From: Micromonospora inositola
Lineage (GTDB): Bacteria > Actinomycetota > Actinomycetes > Mycobacteriales > Micromonosporaceae
Length of the DNA: 64,000 bases
Direction of reading: 5' to 3'
Assembly (NCBI RefSeq): GCF_900090285.1
Contig: NZ_LT607754.1
Location: forward strand, 4,614,001 to 4,678,000
In this document: positions 33,477 to 42,308 of the stretch, piece by piece
How positions within the stretch are numbered: position 1 is the first letter of the stretch
Layout: each line of letters starts with the position of its first letter
Translations under genes and position numbers: made by a program
Notes under the pieces: model-generated
The model's database searches: none
The model's input: the letters and a program-made list of their open reading frames with translations, nothing else
Told to the model about the DNA's origin: nothing

Positions 33477-34721
33477 TTACGGGGTGAGGAGCAGGGCGGC
33501 GACGGTGGCGGCGGTGCTGAGGGCGGCCAGGGCGGCGCTGGTGGCGACGAAGCGGCCGAGCGGCACCGCGACTCCGGCGGCGCGGCAGCGCTCGTACCAG
33601 ATCAGGGTGGCCAGCGAGGCCCACGGGGTCGCGAGGGGGCCGACGTTCGTGCCGATCAGCAGGGCCAGCAGCTGGGTGTGGTTGGCCGGGGCGATGACCG
33701 CCTCACCGGCGACGTACGCGGGCAGGTTGTTGACCACGTTGGCGAAGAGCGCGCCGACGGCGCCGGCCCGCAGTGACCCTTCCGCGCCCGGATCGCCGCC
33801 GATCAGCGCGCCCATCACCTCGTCCAGGCCGTGCCGGCCGATGGTCTGCACCACCAGGAACAGCCCGGTGACGAAGACCAGCAGCCGCCACGGGATCAGC
33901 GCCGGACGCAGGCTCTGTCGGGCCCGGACGGCGAAGCCGGCGACCAGGATCGCGGCGGCCACCCCGGAGGCGAGTCCGATCTCGACGCCGGCCAGGATGC
34001 CGGCGACGAAGAGCAGACAGGCGCCCAGCGCGGTGCGGTAGAGCACCGGGTCGGGCGGCACGTGCGGGGGCGGCGGGACGAACGGGTCCGAGCCGGCGCG
34101 GACCGGCCGCCAGTACCACCACCAGAGCAGCAGCATGGTGATGACGATCGCGACCAGCTGCGGCCACCACATCCTGGCCGCCCAGGGCAGCGGGTCCAGC
34201 TCGATCCGGTCGCTGGCCAGGATGTTTGTCAGATTGGACACCGGCAGCAGCAGGCTCGCCGTGTTGGCCAGCCAGACGGTGGTCATCGCGAGCGGCGTCG
34301 GCGGCACGCCGAGCTTGCGGGCCAGGGCGATCATCACCGGGGTGAGCAGCACGGCGGTGGTGTCCAGGTTGAGCGCGATGGTGGTGACCGACGCGAAGGC
34401 GACACAGAGCCAGAACAGCGCCCGGTAGCTGCCCCGCGCGGTGATCGCCACCCGGGCGGCGAGGGCGTCGAAGACCCCGGCCACCGCGGTCAGCTCGGCC
34501 AGCACCACCACCGTGCCGAGGAAGATCAAAATCGGGATGATCCGGCGTACGGTGACCTCGGCGTCCGCCCGGGGGAGGAGTCCGGTGAGGACGCAGACCA
34601 CCCCGACGACGGCGAGCCCGATCGCGATCCAGTCCAGCACGTGCAACCGGCCCCAGCGGGATCGGTCCGGCGCGGCGGACGGCGGCTCGCCGACGGTCTC
34701 CACGGAGGATGATCCTCGCAC
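33477..34721 (-). CDS. ArsB/NhaD/SLC13-type membrane permease
   Basis: A 414-residue protein with about 11 hydrophobic helices. It has PILIFLGTVVVLAELTAVAG, SVTTIALNLDTTAVLLTPV, LANTASLLLPVSNLTNILA and NVVNNLPAYVAGEAV with GTNVGPLATPWASL, which are the paired re-entrant hairpins (NLT/NNLP/GTN) of the ion transporter superfamily. It is usually annotated as an arsenic or sodium/citrate permease; substrate unclear. The start GTG 34721 is used; GTG 34703 is an alternative. The true plus-strand start of the next gene is likely 34790, so the two are divergent with a short promoter region. No arsenic regulator or reductase adjoins it, which argues against a classical arsenic operon. Confidence 0.75.
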   Translation of the reverse strand: MRGSSSVETVGEPPSAAPDRSRWGRLHVLDWIAIGLAVVGVVCVLTGLLPRADAEVTVRRIIPILIFLGTVVVLAELTAVAGVFDALAARVAITARGSYRALFWLCVAFASVTTIALNLDTTAVLLTPVMIALARKLGVPPTPLAMTTVWLANTASLLLPVSNLTNILASDRIELDPLPWAARMWWPQLVAIVITMLLLWWWYWRPVRAGSDPFVPPPPHVPPDPVLYRTALGACLLFVAGILAGVEIGLASGVAAAILVAGFAVRARQSLRPALIPWRLLVFVTGLFLVVQTIGRHGLDEVMGALIGGDPGAEGSLRAGAVGALFANVVNNLPAYVAGEAVIAPANHTQLLALLIGTNVGPLATPWASLATLIWYERCRAAGVAVPLGRFVATSAALAALSTAATVAALLLTP

Positions 34722-34789
34722 ACCGCCGGGTCGTGGGCACCACCCGACGCGGCCGGGAAGCGGCTGCCGAGGGTGTCCACGGATCGACG

Positions 34790-37700
34790 ATGAGTGGCCA
34801 TAATGATGTTGTGTCCGTAGGCGCGCACCCCACCCGGTCCGACCGCCCGATCGACTTCTTCATCAGCTACTCGCCGGCCGACGAGCGCTGGGCGACGTGG
34901 CTGGCGTGGGAGTTCGAGTCCGCCGGCTACCGCACCCTGCTCCAGGCCTGGGACTTCGTCGCCGGCACCAACTTCATCGACTTCATGGACCGGGGCGTCC
35001 GCGAGGCGGCGGTGGTGGTGGCCGTCCTCTCCGAGCGCTACCTGCACTCGACGTACGGGAAGCTGGAGTGGCAGGCCGCGCTGCGCGCCGACCCCGACGG
35101 CACCGGCAACAAGCTGGTCACCGTCCGGGTGGAGGACTGCCCGATCGACGGCCTGCTGGCCACCATCACCTACGTCGACCTGGTCGGGGTCACCGACGCG
35201 GCACAGGCCCGGGGGCGGGTGCTGGACCGGATCCGGGAGGCGCTCGACGGGCGGGCCAAACCCGTCCTGCAGCCCGTCTTCCCGCACCACCCGGCCGGGC
35301 CGGCCGGGGTGCTCAGCGCGACGAACGCGGGCGCGCCCGCGCCGCGCCGCGCCCGGCGTACGCCGATCAACCCGCCGCCGTTCCCGCCCGCGGCGGCCGC
35401 GGCGCCGGACACCCGCGCCACCGTGACCGTGCTCCAGGTCGCCGGGCCGCGCTTCGGCCGGGGCGTGATCGAGCCCGGCGCCCCGGTCACCCCGGGTGAG
35501 TTGCAGGAACACCTGATGGGTGACCTCACGCTGCTGATGAACGACGGCGTCCCGCGGCCGGACCTGTTGGTGGTCGCGGGCAACCTGACCGAGTCGGGCA
35601 GCCCGCGCGAGTTCTCCGACGCGCTGAGCTTCCTCACCGGGCTGCGGGTGCTGCTCGGGTTGGAGCCGCACCGGCTCGTCGTGGTGCCCGGCCCCCGGGA
35701 CGTCACGATGGCCGCCAGCCGCGCGTACTTCGCCACCTGCGAGGCCGACGACGTCGACCCGCAGCCGCCCTACTGGCCGAAGTGGCGGCACTACGCCCGG
35801 CTCTTCGACGAGCTCTACCAGGGCCTGGAGGACCGGATCTTCGACAGCGAGCAGCCGTGGACGCTGTTCCCGGTGCCGGACCTGCGGGTCGTGGTGGCAG
35901 GGCTGAACTCCACCGTCGCGGTCACCCACCGCGAGGAGGACCGGTACGGCTTCCTCGGCGAGGCCCAGTCCACCTGGTTCGCCCAGCGGCTCCGGCACTA
36001 CCAGCAGTCCGGCTGGCTGCGGCTGGGCGCCATGGCGCACGCCCCGGGCCCGCGCACCCCGTACGCGGACGAGGGCCCGGTCGACGACGCGGTGACGCTG
36101 CGCGACCGGGCGTCCTTCCACCGGCTGGTCGCCCCGATGCTCAACCTGCTGCACGCCGGCACGGCCCCGACGCGCGGTCCGGTCGACGCGGTCGTGCCGG
36201 TCGCCCTGCCGTCGCGCGACGGCCGGGCCCAGGTGCTGCGGCTGGCCGCCGACGGGATGACCCGGTGGGTGCTGGGCCGTGACGACCGGCACGACGTGGG
36301 GGAGACGAGGGCGGTGAGCTGGCCCCGGTCGGACGCCACGTTCGGGGCGGCCGGCCCGGCGCAGGTGCCCGATCCGCGGCTGCCGACCGCCGTCGAGGGG
36401 CCGACCCAGGGCGGCGCGGCGCGCGACGTGCGGGCCGGCCCGCCGGCCGTGGTCGCGCCGGTGCCGCTGGAGCGGCTGCTGGACCGGCTGGCCGAGGTCT
36501 GCGAGGCGCGGTACGACCGGGTGCTGGTCCGCCGGGTGGCCGCCGACCCGCCGCACCTGTTCGTCACCTACCGGGCCGACGGCGTGGTCCGGCAGCAGCG
36601 GGTCGGCGCGCACGTCGGGACGCCGACCGCCGCCGACGTCGACGACTTCGCCCGGCGGGTGCACGCCACCGATCCCGACATCGCCTCCGAGCTGGTCTAC
36701 GACGGCGACCGGATCGGCCGGGGGCTGGCCGAGGCGGCGCAGCGGCGCGGGCTGCGGGTGCTGCACCTGACCGAGTTCCAGGGCCTGCTGGACCTGCGCG
36801 AGTACGTCGCGGGGCAGACCGCGCGGCTCCAGGCCGATCGGCTCTATCCGCCCGGACAGTACGTGCCGCAGCGCTACCGGCACCTGGTCGGCGCCGACCA
36901 GCGGGTCCGCGAGGACGTGGTGAACGAGCTGCTGGAGCTGATCTCCGCCCCGGACGGCCGGTTCGTGCTGGTGCTCGGCGACTTCGGCCGGGGCAAGACG
37001 TTCGCGCTGCGCGAGGTGGCCCGCCGGCTGCCCACCGCCGCGCCCGACCTGATCCCGATCCTGGTGGAGCTGCGCGCGCTGGACAAGGCGCACTCGGTGG
37101 ACGGGCTGGTCGCCGCGCACCTGGCCAACCACGGCGAGCAGGTGATCGACCTCAAGGCGTTCCGCTACATGCTCCGGCAGGGCCGCATCGTGCTGCTCTT
37201 CGACGGGTTCGACGAGCTGGTGGCCCGGGTGACGTACGACCGGGCGGCGGACCACCTGGAGACGCTGCTCCAGGCGGCCGAGGGCAACGCCAAGATCGTC
37301 GTGAGCAGCCGGACCCAGCACTTCAAGACCAACTCGCAGGTGCTGACCGCGCTCGGCGAGCGGGTCGGGCTGCTGCCGCACCGCCGGGTGCTGGCCATCG
37401 AGGACTTCACCCCCGGCCAGATCGAGGCCTTCCTGCGCCACCGCTACGACGGGGACTCCGAGGCCGCGCGAGAGCGGATGGAGCTGCTGGCCGGGGTGAA
37501 GGACCTGCTCGGCCTCTCCCGCAACCCGAGGATGCTCGGCTTCATCGCCAACCTCGACGAGGGTCGGCTGGCCGCGGTGGCGGGGGCGGGGGGCACGTTC
37601 AGCGCCGCGGCGCTCTACCGGGAGATCCTGGAGTCCTGGTTGGACTTCGAGGAGCGGCGTACCCAGGGGGTACCTGGCTCGCCGGTGACCCTGCGCCGTC

Positions 37701-40615
37701 CCGAGGTGTGGGCCGCGGTCAGCCGGCTGGCGTTCCAGCTCTGGGAGAGCGGCGAGTCGTACCTGCGGCTGGCCGAGCTGGCCGAGGCCGCCGGCCAGCT
37801 CGCCGGCCTGGCCGAGTCGCGGCTGTCCGGTCCACAGGCCATCCACGCCGTGGGCGCGGGCAGCCTGCTGGTGCGCACCGACGACGGGCTGTTCGGGTTC
37901 ATCCACACCTCGGTGATGGAGTGGCTGGTCGCCGAGGGAATCGCCGCGCAGCTCAACCGGGGCGAGGAGCCGGCCGCGCTGGCGGTGCGCCCGCTGTCGG
38001 CGCTGACCGTGGAGTTCCTCGGCGACCTGGCCGACCCGCGCCGCTGCACGGCGTGGACGGCCCGGGTGCTCGGCGACGAGGACGCCGGGGAGATCGTCCG
38101 CGCCAACGCGCTGCGGCTCAGCGCCCGGCTGCGGCTCCCTGACCGCGCCGACCTGCGGGGCGCCTCGCTGCGCGGCGAGGACCTGTCCCACCGGGAGCTG
38201 GCGCGGGCCGACCTGACCGCGGCCGACCTCAGCGCCACCCGCCTCGTCGCGACCAACCTCACCGACGCGCGGCTGGAACACGCCCGGCTGCGCGGGGCAC
38301 GCCTGGACCAGGCCCGGCTCGCCGGCGCCGACCTGCGCGACGCCGACCTGGCCGGGGCCCGGCTGTTCCGCACCGACCTGCGCGGCGCGCGGGTCACCGG
38401 GAGCCGCTGGCGACGCGCCGCCCTGATCGACGTGGCCGCCGACGCGGCCCTGCTCCGCGCGCCGGAGCTGCGCGGCGCGGTGGTGGCGCCCGGCCGGCCG
38501 GTGGTGCCCGGGCTGGCCCCGCCGGCGGTCGGCGTCTCCTACGGCTTCGAGGTGGGCCGGCTGCCGGTGCCGGTGGCGTACAGCCCGGACGGGGCGGTGC
38601 TCGCCGTCGGCAGCGACGACGGTGGGGTGCTGATCTGCGACACGCTCACCGGCCTGCCGGTGCGCACCCTGCAGGGCCACCGGGGGCGGGTCTACGCCGT
38701 CCGCTTCGACGCCGCCTCCCACCAGCTGGTCACCGGCGCGGCCGACCTGACCGTACGGCTCTGGGACGCCGACCACGGCGACGTGCGGCACGTCATCGAG
38801 GACGTCTTCGCCGGCTGGGTCTGGCCGCTGCTCACCGACGGGGCGCGGGGCCGGCTGGTGGTCGGCGACGCGGCCGGCGTGGTCCGGCTCTACGACACCC
38901 GGAGTGTCCGACTGCGGCACGAGTGGCCCGGCCATGCGGCGCCGATCTGGGGCACCTCGTTCAGCCCGGACGGCCGGCGGGTCGTGGTGGTGGACAGCGC
39001 CGGCGTGGTCCGCGGCTGGGACGTCGCCTCGGGGGCGCTGGCGTTCGAGGTCCAGGAGCCGGAGGTGGTCTACCGGGTGGTGCACACCCCGGACGGGCGC
39101 TCGCTGGTCGCCGTCGGGCAGCACGGCCGGGTGTGGGTCCGCCGGGCCGTCGACGGGGAGCTGCTGCGTCAGCCGCGCGGCCACGAGGCCGACGTGTACG
39201 CCCTGGACGTGCACCCCGACGGCCGGCTGATGGCCACCGGGGACACCCACGGCGCGCTGCGGCTGTGGGAGGTGGACACCGGCCGGCCGGTACGGGTGCT
39301 GGGCCGGCAGCGGGGCGCGATCTACAGCGTCCGGTTCAACGGCGACGGCACCCTGCTGGCCTCGGCGGCCAGCGACGGCGCCATCCAGCTCTGGGACACC
39401 GCCGACGGCCAGCCACGGCACGAGCTGACCCGGCACCGCGGCTCCGTCTGGCCGGTGGCCTGGCGGCCGGATCAGCAGCAGGTGGCGACCAGCAGCAACG
39501 ACGGCACCACCCGGATGTGGGACGTGCGCACCGGGCAGTTGCAGCACACCCTGCGCGGGCACGGCCGGCGGGTCACCGCGCTCTCCTTCCGCGCCGACGG
39601 CGAGGTGCTCGCCACCTGCGGCAACGACGGGGTCGTGCGGCTGTGGGAGCCGCGTACCGGTCGGCTGCTCCGGCAGCTCAGCAGCCCGGCGGACCGGTTG
39701 CTCTCGGCGGTGTTCTGCCCCGGGGAGCCGCTGGTCGCCGCGCCGAGCGGCGACGGCGGGGTGCACCTCTGGAACACCGACACCGGCGTGGACGAGCGGG
39801 AGCTCAACGTGGACACCGACCATGTCTGGGCGGCCGCTTTCAGCCCGGACGGTGACGCCCTGGCCACCGCTAACGACGACGACACGGTCCGGCTGTGGTA
39901 CCGGCGGACCGGGCGGCACTTCGCCACCCTGACCCCGCACCGGGGCCGGGTTCGGGCGGTGGCGTTCAGCCCGGACGGCGAGACCATCGCCACCGGCTGC
40001 GACGACCATCTGGTCCGGCTCTGGGACGCGGCCACCGCGACCTGCCGCGCCACGCTTGAGCAGCACACCGAACGGGTGTACGCGGTGAGCTTCAACGCCG
40101 ACGGGACGCTGCTGGCCAGCGCCAGCAACGACGGCACGGCGGTGGTCTGGGACGCGCGGACCGGCGAGCGGCGCACCCTGCTCACGGCGCACACCGGCCG
40201 GCTCTGGTCCTGCGCGTTCAGCCCGAACGGCAACCTGCTGGCCACCGCCGGGGACGACCTGGCCATCCGGCTGTGGGACCCGGGCACGGGCCGGCTGCAC
40301 GGCACCCTGGCCGCGCACACCCGGCGGGTCTGGTCGGTGGCGTTCAGCCCGGACAACAGCTTGCTTGCCAGCGCCGGGGACGACGGCACGGTCCGGCTGT
40401 GGGACGTCGCCGACCCGGAGCACGCCCAGCTGCGCGCCACCCTGATCGGGCTGCCGGACGGCTGGGCGGCGGTCAGCCCGGACGGACGGTACAAGTTGGA
40501 CGGTGATCCGGGCGGCCAGTTCTGGCACGTCATCGGCACCTGCCGGTTCGAGGTGGGGGAGTTGGACCCGTACCTGACGCAGGTGCGCCGGCTGTCCGTG
40601 GACGCCCCGTTCTGA
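34790..40615 (+). CDS. TIR / degenerate phosphoesterase / NACHT / pentapeptide / WD40 STAND protein
   Basis: A 1941-residue multidomain protein. TIR is at about residues 19-160 (DFFISYSPADERW, LLQAWDFVAGTNF; E93 in KLEWQAA sits where TIR NADases have the catalytic Glu). A calcineurin-like fold spans about 210-430 but its metal ligands are lost (VAGPRF, AGNL, PGPRD instead of DLH, GDL, GNHD). An alpha/beta region at about 560-680 is unassigned. The NACHT NTPase has Walker A GDFGRGKT (730-737), Walker B RIVLLFDGFDE (799-809) and SSRT sensor. Pentapeptide repeats (ADLRGASLRGEDL) lie at about 1117-1205 and about 15 WD40 repeats at 1260-1885. It resembles STAND ATPases of phage-defence and signalling systems, with WD40 as sensor and TIR as effector. 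It is a single gene, not an operon. Function is inferred. Confidence 0.8.
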   Translation: MSGHNDVVSVGAHPTRSDRPIDFFISYSPADERWATWLAWEFESAGYRTLLQAWDFVAGTNFIDFMDRGVREAAVVVAVLSERYLHSTYGKLEWQAALRADPDGTGNKLVTVRVEDCPIDGLLATITYVDLVGVTDAAQARGRVLDRIREALDGRAKPVLQPVFPHHPAGPAGVLSATNAGAPAPRRARRTPINPPPFPPAAAAAPDTRATVTVLQVAGPRFGRGVIEPGAPVTPGELQEHLMGDLTLLMNDGVPRPDLLVVAGNLTESGSPREFSDALSFLTGLRVLLGLEPHRLVVVPGPRDVTMAASRAYFATCEADDVDPQPPYWPKWRHYARLFDELYQGLEDRIFDSEQPWTLFPVPDLRVVVAGLNSTVAVTHREEDRYGFLGEAQSTWFAQRLRHYQQSGWLRLGAMAHAPGPRTPYADEGPVDDAVTLRDRASFHRLVAPMLNLLHAGTAPTRGPVDAVVPVALPSRDGRAQVLRLAADGMTRWVLGRDDRHDVGETRAVSWPRSDATFGAAGPAQVPDPRLPTAVEGPTQGGAARDVRAGPPAVVAPVPLERLLDRLAEVCEARYDRVLVRRVAADPPHLFVTYRADGVVRQQRVGAHVGTPTAADVDDFARRVHATDPDIASELVYDGDRIGRGLAEAAQRRGLRVLHLTEFQGLLDLREYVAGQTARLQADRLYPPGQYVPQRYRHLVGADQRVREDVVNELLELISAPDGRFVLVLGDFGRGKTFALREVARRLPTAAPDLIPILVELRALDKAHSVDGLVAAHLANHGEQVIDLKAFRYMLRQGRIVLLFDGFDELVARVTYDRAADHLETLLQAAEGNAKIVVSSRTQHFKTNSQVLTALGERVGLLPHRRVLAIEDFTPGQIEAFLRHRYDGDSEAARERMELLAGVKDLLGLSRNPRMLGFIANLDEGRLAAVAGAGGTFSAAALYREILESWLDFEERRTQGVPGSPVTLRRPEVWAAVSRLAFQLWESGESYLRLAELAEAAGQLAGLAESRLSGPQAIHAVGAGSLLVRTDDGLFGFIHTSVMEWLVAEGIAAQLNRGEEPAALAVRPLSALTVEFLGDLADPRRCTAWTARVLGDEDAGEIVRANALRLSARLRLPDRADLRGASLRGEDLSHRELARADLTAADLSATRLVATNLTDARLEHARLRGARLDQARLAGADLRDADLAGARLFRTDLRGARVTGSRWRRAALIDVAADAALLRAPELRGAVVAPGRPVVPGLAPPAVGVSYGFEVGRLPVPVAYSPDGAVLAVGSDDGGVLICDTLTGLPVRTLQGHRGRVYAVRFDAASHQLVTGAADLTVRLWDADHGDVRHVIEDVFAGWVWPLLTDGARGRLVVGDAAGVVRLYDTRSVRLRHEWPGHAAPIWGTSFSPDGRRVVVVDSAGVVRGWDVASGALAFEVQEPEVVYRVVHTPDGRSLVAVGQHGRVWVRRAVDGELLRQPRGHEADVYALDVHPDGRLMATGDTHGALRLWEVDTGRPVRVLGRQRGAIYSVRFNGDGTLLASAASDGAIQLWDTADGQPRHELTRHRGSVWPVAWRPDQQQVATSSNDGTTRMWDVRTGQLQHTLRGHGRRVTALSFRADGEVLATCGNDGVVRLWEPRTGRLLRQLSSPADRLLSAVFCPGEPLVAAPSGDGGVHLWNTDTGVDERELNVDTDHVWAAAFSPDGDALATANDDDTVRLWYRRTGRHFATLTPHRGRVRAVAFSPDGETIATGCDDHLVRLWDAATATCRATLEQHTERVYAVSFNADGTLLASASNDGTAVVWDARTGERRTLLTAHTGRLWSCAFSPNGNLLATAGDDLAIRLWDPGTGRLHGTLAAHTRRVWSVAFSPDNSLLASAGDDGTVRLWDVADPEHAQLRATLIGLPDGWAAVSPDGRYKLDGDPGGQFWHVIGTCRFEVGELDPYLTQVRRLSVDAPF

Positions 40616-40917
40616 CCGCCATCGGAGCCGGACGACATCGACGGGCGACTAGGCTAGGTCGCGTTTGAACGGGTCGTCGCGGGTCGTTGGCATGGTCAGC
40701 GCTCCTGTGTGGATTCGTCGCTGGATGGTTCGCCTTGCACCTGACCGACGCCGGCCAGCAACTCGGGTGGGGCGGAGAGCGGCCGGCCTGCCCGTGATGG
40801 CCGAGATCCGGTGGCCGGCCGGATCTCGGCCCGACAGGGTTGCCCCGGCGCCGGCAGGCCCCGGTCGCCGGCGGCGGCAACGCCTTCAGATGCCCGCCGG
40901 CCATGCCCGGGCGGTCC
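40616..40917. other. 302-bp gap with a hairpin, no supported gene
   Basis: No convincing reading frame. The only clear element is the hairpin at 40800-40830, between the convergent NACHT and SHOCT genes. Confidence 0.4.
40800..40830. terminator. 12-bp perfect hairpin between NACHT and SHOCT genes
   Basis: GCCGAGATCCGG (40800-40811) pairs exactly with CCGGATCTCGGC (40819-40830), 7-base loop, a likely two-way terminator. Confidence 0.6.
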
Positions 40918-41199
40918 TTATGACTTACTCCGCAGGACGGCTCGGCGCTGCTTCAGCTCCTCCGCGCTGATCTCACCGCGAGCGTAGAGTTCCGCCAGGA
41001 TGCGCTCTGCCGCGCTCCGCGCTGACCGGGCCGGCGACCTGCGGTAGATCAGGTAACCAACGGACGACAGCACGAGCAGCCAGAACAGGACAGGAAAGAC
41101 CAGCCACCATCCCGGCCCGCCGTCCCAGGGGCCGTGCCCATCCGCCCACCCCGGGCCCGGGTGGGCGTACGCCCCATAGCTCATTACTTCCGCCAACAT
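40918..41199 (-). CDS. Small membrane protein with SHOCT domain
   Basis: A 93-residue protein. The N-terminus is Gly/Pro/His-rich (GAYAHPGPGWADGHGPW). One membrane helix at about residues 31-49 (WWLVFPVLFWLLVLSSVGYL) is followed by a basic loop and a SHOCT motif (AAERILAELYARGEISAEEL) at the C-terminus, usually an oligomerisation module. The ATG at 41199 has an exact AGGAGG; the long upstream frame has none. It is monocistronic. It is commonly found in actinobacteria with no known role. Confidence 0.8.
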   Translation of the reverse strand: MLAEVMSYGAYAHPGPGWADGHGPWDGGPGWWLVFPVLFWLLVLSSVGYLIYRRSPARSARSAAERILAELYARGEISAEELKQRRAVLRSKS

Positions 41200-41413
41200 C
41201 ACAACCTCCTTGGCATCGGGCTCGCTTCTGCTTGCCCCACGGCCCGAGCATCGCCCGCCGGTACTGGTGCCGTCGTCGGTCAGGCAACGACACCGGGAGT
41301 ACGCCGCACAACGTACGTCGCTTCCACATAGCGCTACCGCGGACACCAGGCAGTGTGGGACGCCTCGAGATCGACGCACGACGTTGTCCCGTGTCGCCGG
41401 CCCGCACCGACCC

Positions 41414-41908
41414 TCACCGGGTGGGCCGGCGGGCCCCCTTGAGGCGTCGGCCCAGCTCCCGGGCGATCTCCCGGTTGGCGTCCCGCTCGGCGATGGCCTG
41501 TCGCTTGTCGTACGACTTGCGACCGCGGGCCAGGCCCAGCTCGACCTTGGCCCAGCCGTTGGCGAAGTACATCGACAGCGGCACCAGGGTCAGCCCGCCG
41601 CCGCCCTCGCGCAGCTTCTCCAGGATCCGGGCGATCTCCACCCGGTTCAGCAGCAGCTTGCGGGTGCGCCGGGGCTGGTGGTTGGTCCAGGTGCCGTAGC
41701 CGTACTCCGCGATGTGCAGGCCGTACAGCATGATCTCGCCGTCGCGCTCCTGGGCGAACGCGTCGACCAGCGACACCCGCCCCTCGCGCAGGGACTTGAC
41801 CTCGGTGCCGGCCAGCACGATCCCCGCCTCGTAGGTCTTGAGGATCGTGTAGTCGTGGCGCGCCTTCTTGTTGGAGGCGATGAGCTTGCGCTCGGTGTCC
41901 CTGGACAA
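41414..41908 (-). CDS. smpB: SsrA-binding protein SmpB
   Basis: A 164-residue RNA-binding protein that delivers tmRNA to stalled ribosomes. It has [61 protein letters not shown] and the C-terminal basic tail [20 protein letters not shown], which folds into the mRNA path. The family start is usually M-S/A-x-...-ERKL. Here TTG at 41908 (LSRDTERKL) is chosen with a GGGGGTG site; upstream codons are out of family range. It is divergent from the ArsR gene. The ssrA RNA gene was looked for nearby and not seen. Confidence 0.95.
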   Translation of the reverse strand: MSRDTERKLIASNKKARHDYTILKTYEAGIVLAGTEVKSLREGRVSLVDAFAQERDGEIMLYGLHIAEYGYGTWTNHQPRRTRKLLLNRVEIARILEKLREGGGGLTLVPLSMYFANGWAKVELGLARGRKSYDKRQAIAERDANREIARELGRRLKGARRPTR

Positions 41909-41951
41909 ACCATCACCCCCTGCTCGTCGACCCGGAGCAGGATACGCCGCG

Positions 41952-41980
41952 TTGACAAACGCGTTAGTGCTCACTAACGT
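41952..41980 (+). promoter_or_regulatory. Promoter with embedded operator of the ArsR-family gene (probably leaderless)
   Basis: TTGACA (41952-41957), 17-bp spacer, TAACGT (41975-41980). Within it the palindrome CGTTAGTG-CT-CACTAACG (41962-41979) overlaps the -10 box, as expected of an ArsR repressor operator. The TSS would fall about 41987, next to the GTG at 41988. Confidence 0.7.
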
Positions 41981-41987
41981 GTTTCTG

Positions 41988-42308
41988 GTGATCGACGCGC
42001 TGTCCGCCGCTGCTGAGCCCACCCGGCGACGCATCCTGCAGTTGCTCGCGTCGCAGCCCCGCACGGTGAGCAACATCGCGGCGGAGTTCACGGTCACCCG
42101 GTCGGCGATCTCCCAGCACCTCTTGTTGCTGGCGGAGGTCGGTCTGGTGGAGGCCGAGAAGGTCGGCCGGGAGCGCATCTACCGCGTCGTTCCCGAGGGG
42201 CTCCGTCAGCTGCAGGCCGAGATCGACCGGTTCTGGACCGCCGAGCTCGACCTCCTGGTCGCCGACGCGCATGCCCTGAAGTCTCAACGGATCGAGAGAG
42301 GCCGCTGA
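41988..42308 (+). CDS. ArsR-family winged-helix repressor (SRPBCC-associated)
   Basis: A 106-residue transcriptional regulator. It shows [21 protein letters not shown], a winged helix with recognition helix around [21 protein letters not shown] and the wing in [16 protein letters not shown]. No metal-binding Cys cluster, so it belongs to the non-metal subgroup that sits before SRPBCC (activator-of-Hsp90-like) genes. The palindrome at 41962-41979 is its likely autoregulatory site. The GTG at 41988 fits a leaderless transcript; GTG 41979 would start inside the operator. Its stop overlaps the next ATG (TGATG). Confidence 0.85.
   Translation: MIDALSAAAEPTRRRILQLLASQPRTVSNIAAEFTVTRSAISQHLLLLAEVGLVEAEKVGRERIYRVVPEGLRQLQAEIDRFWTAELDLLVADAHALKSQRIERGR

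Noticed and set aside
33477..34721. Arsenic resistance operon around the ArsB-like gene
   Set aside because: No arsC, arsR or ACR3 neighbours. The ArsR-family gene at 41988 is 7 kb away, pairs with an SRPBCC protein and lacks a metal-binding Cys cluster.
34526..40528. Minus-strand open frame of 2000 codons opposite the TIR-NACHT-WD40 gene
   Set aside because: It is a shadow of strong third-position GC bias. It has His/Pro/Arg-rich content, no domain, and the plus frame contains clear motifs.
41200..41413. Possible tmRNA (ssrA) next to smpB
   Set aside because: No acceptor-like ends, tag frame or tRNA-like fold were found in the gaps near smpB; ssrA is probably elsewhere.
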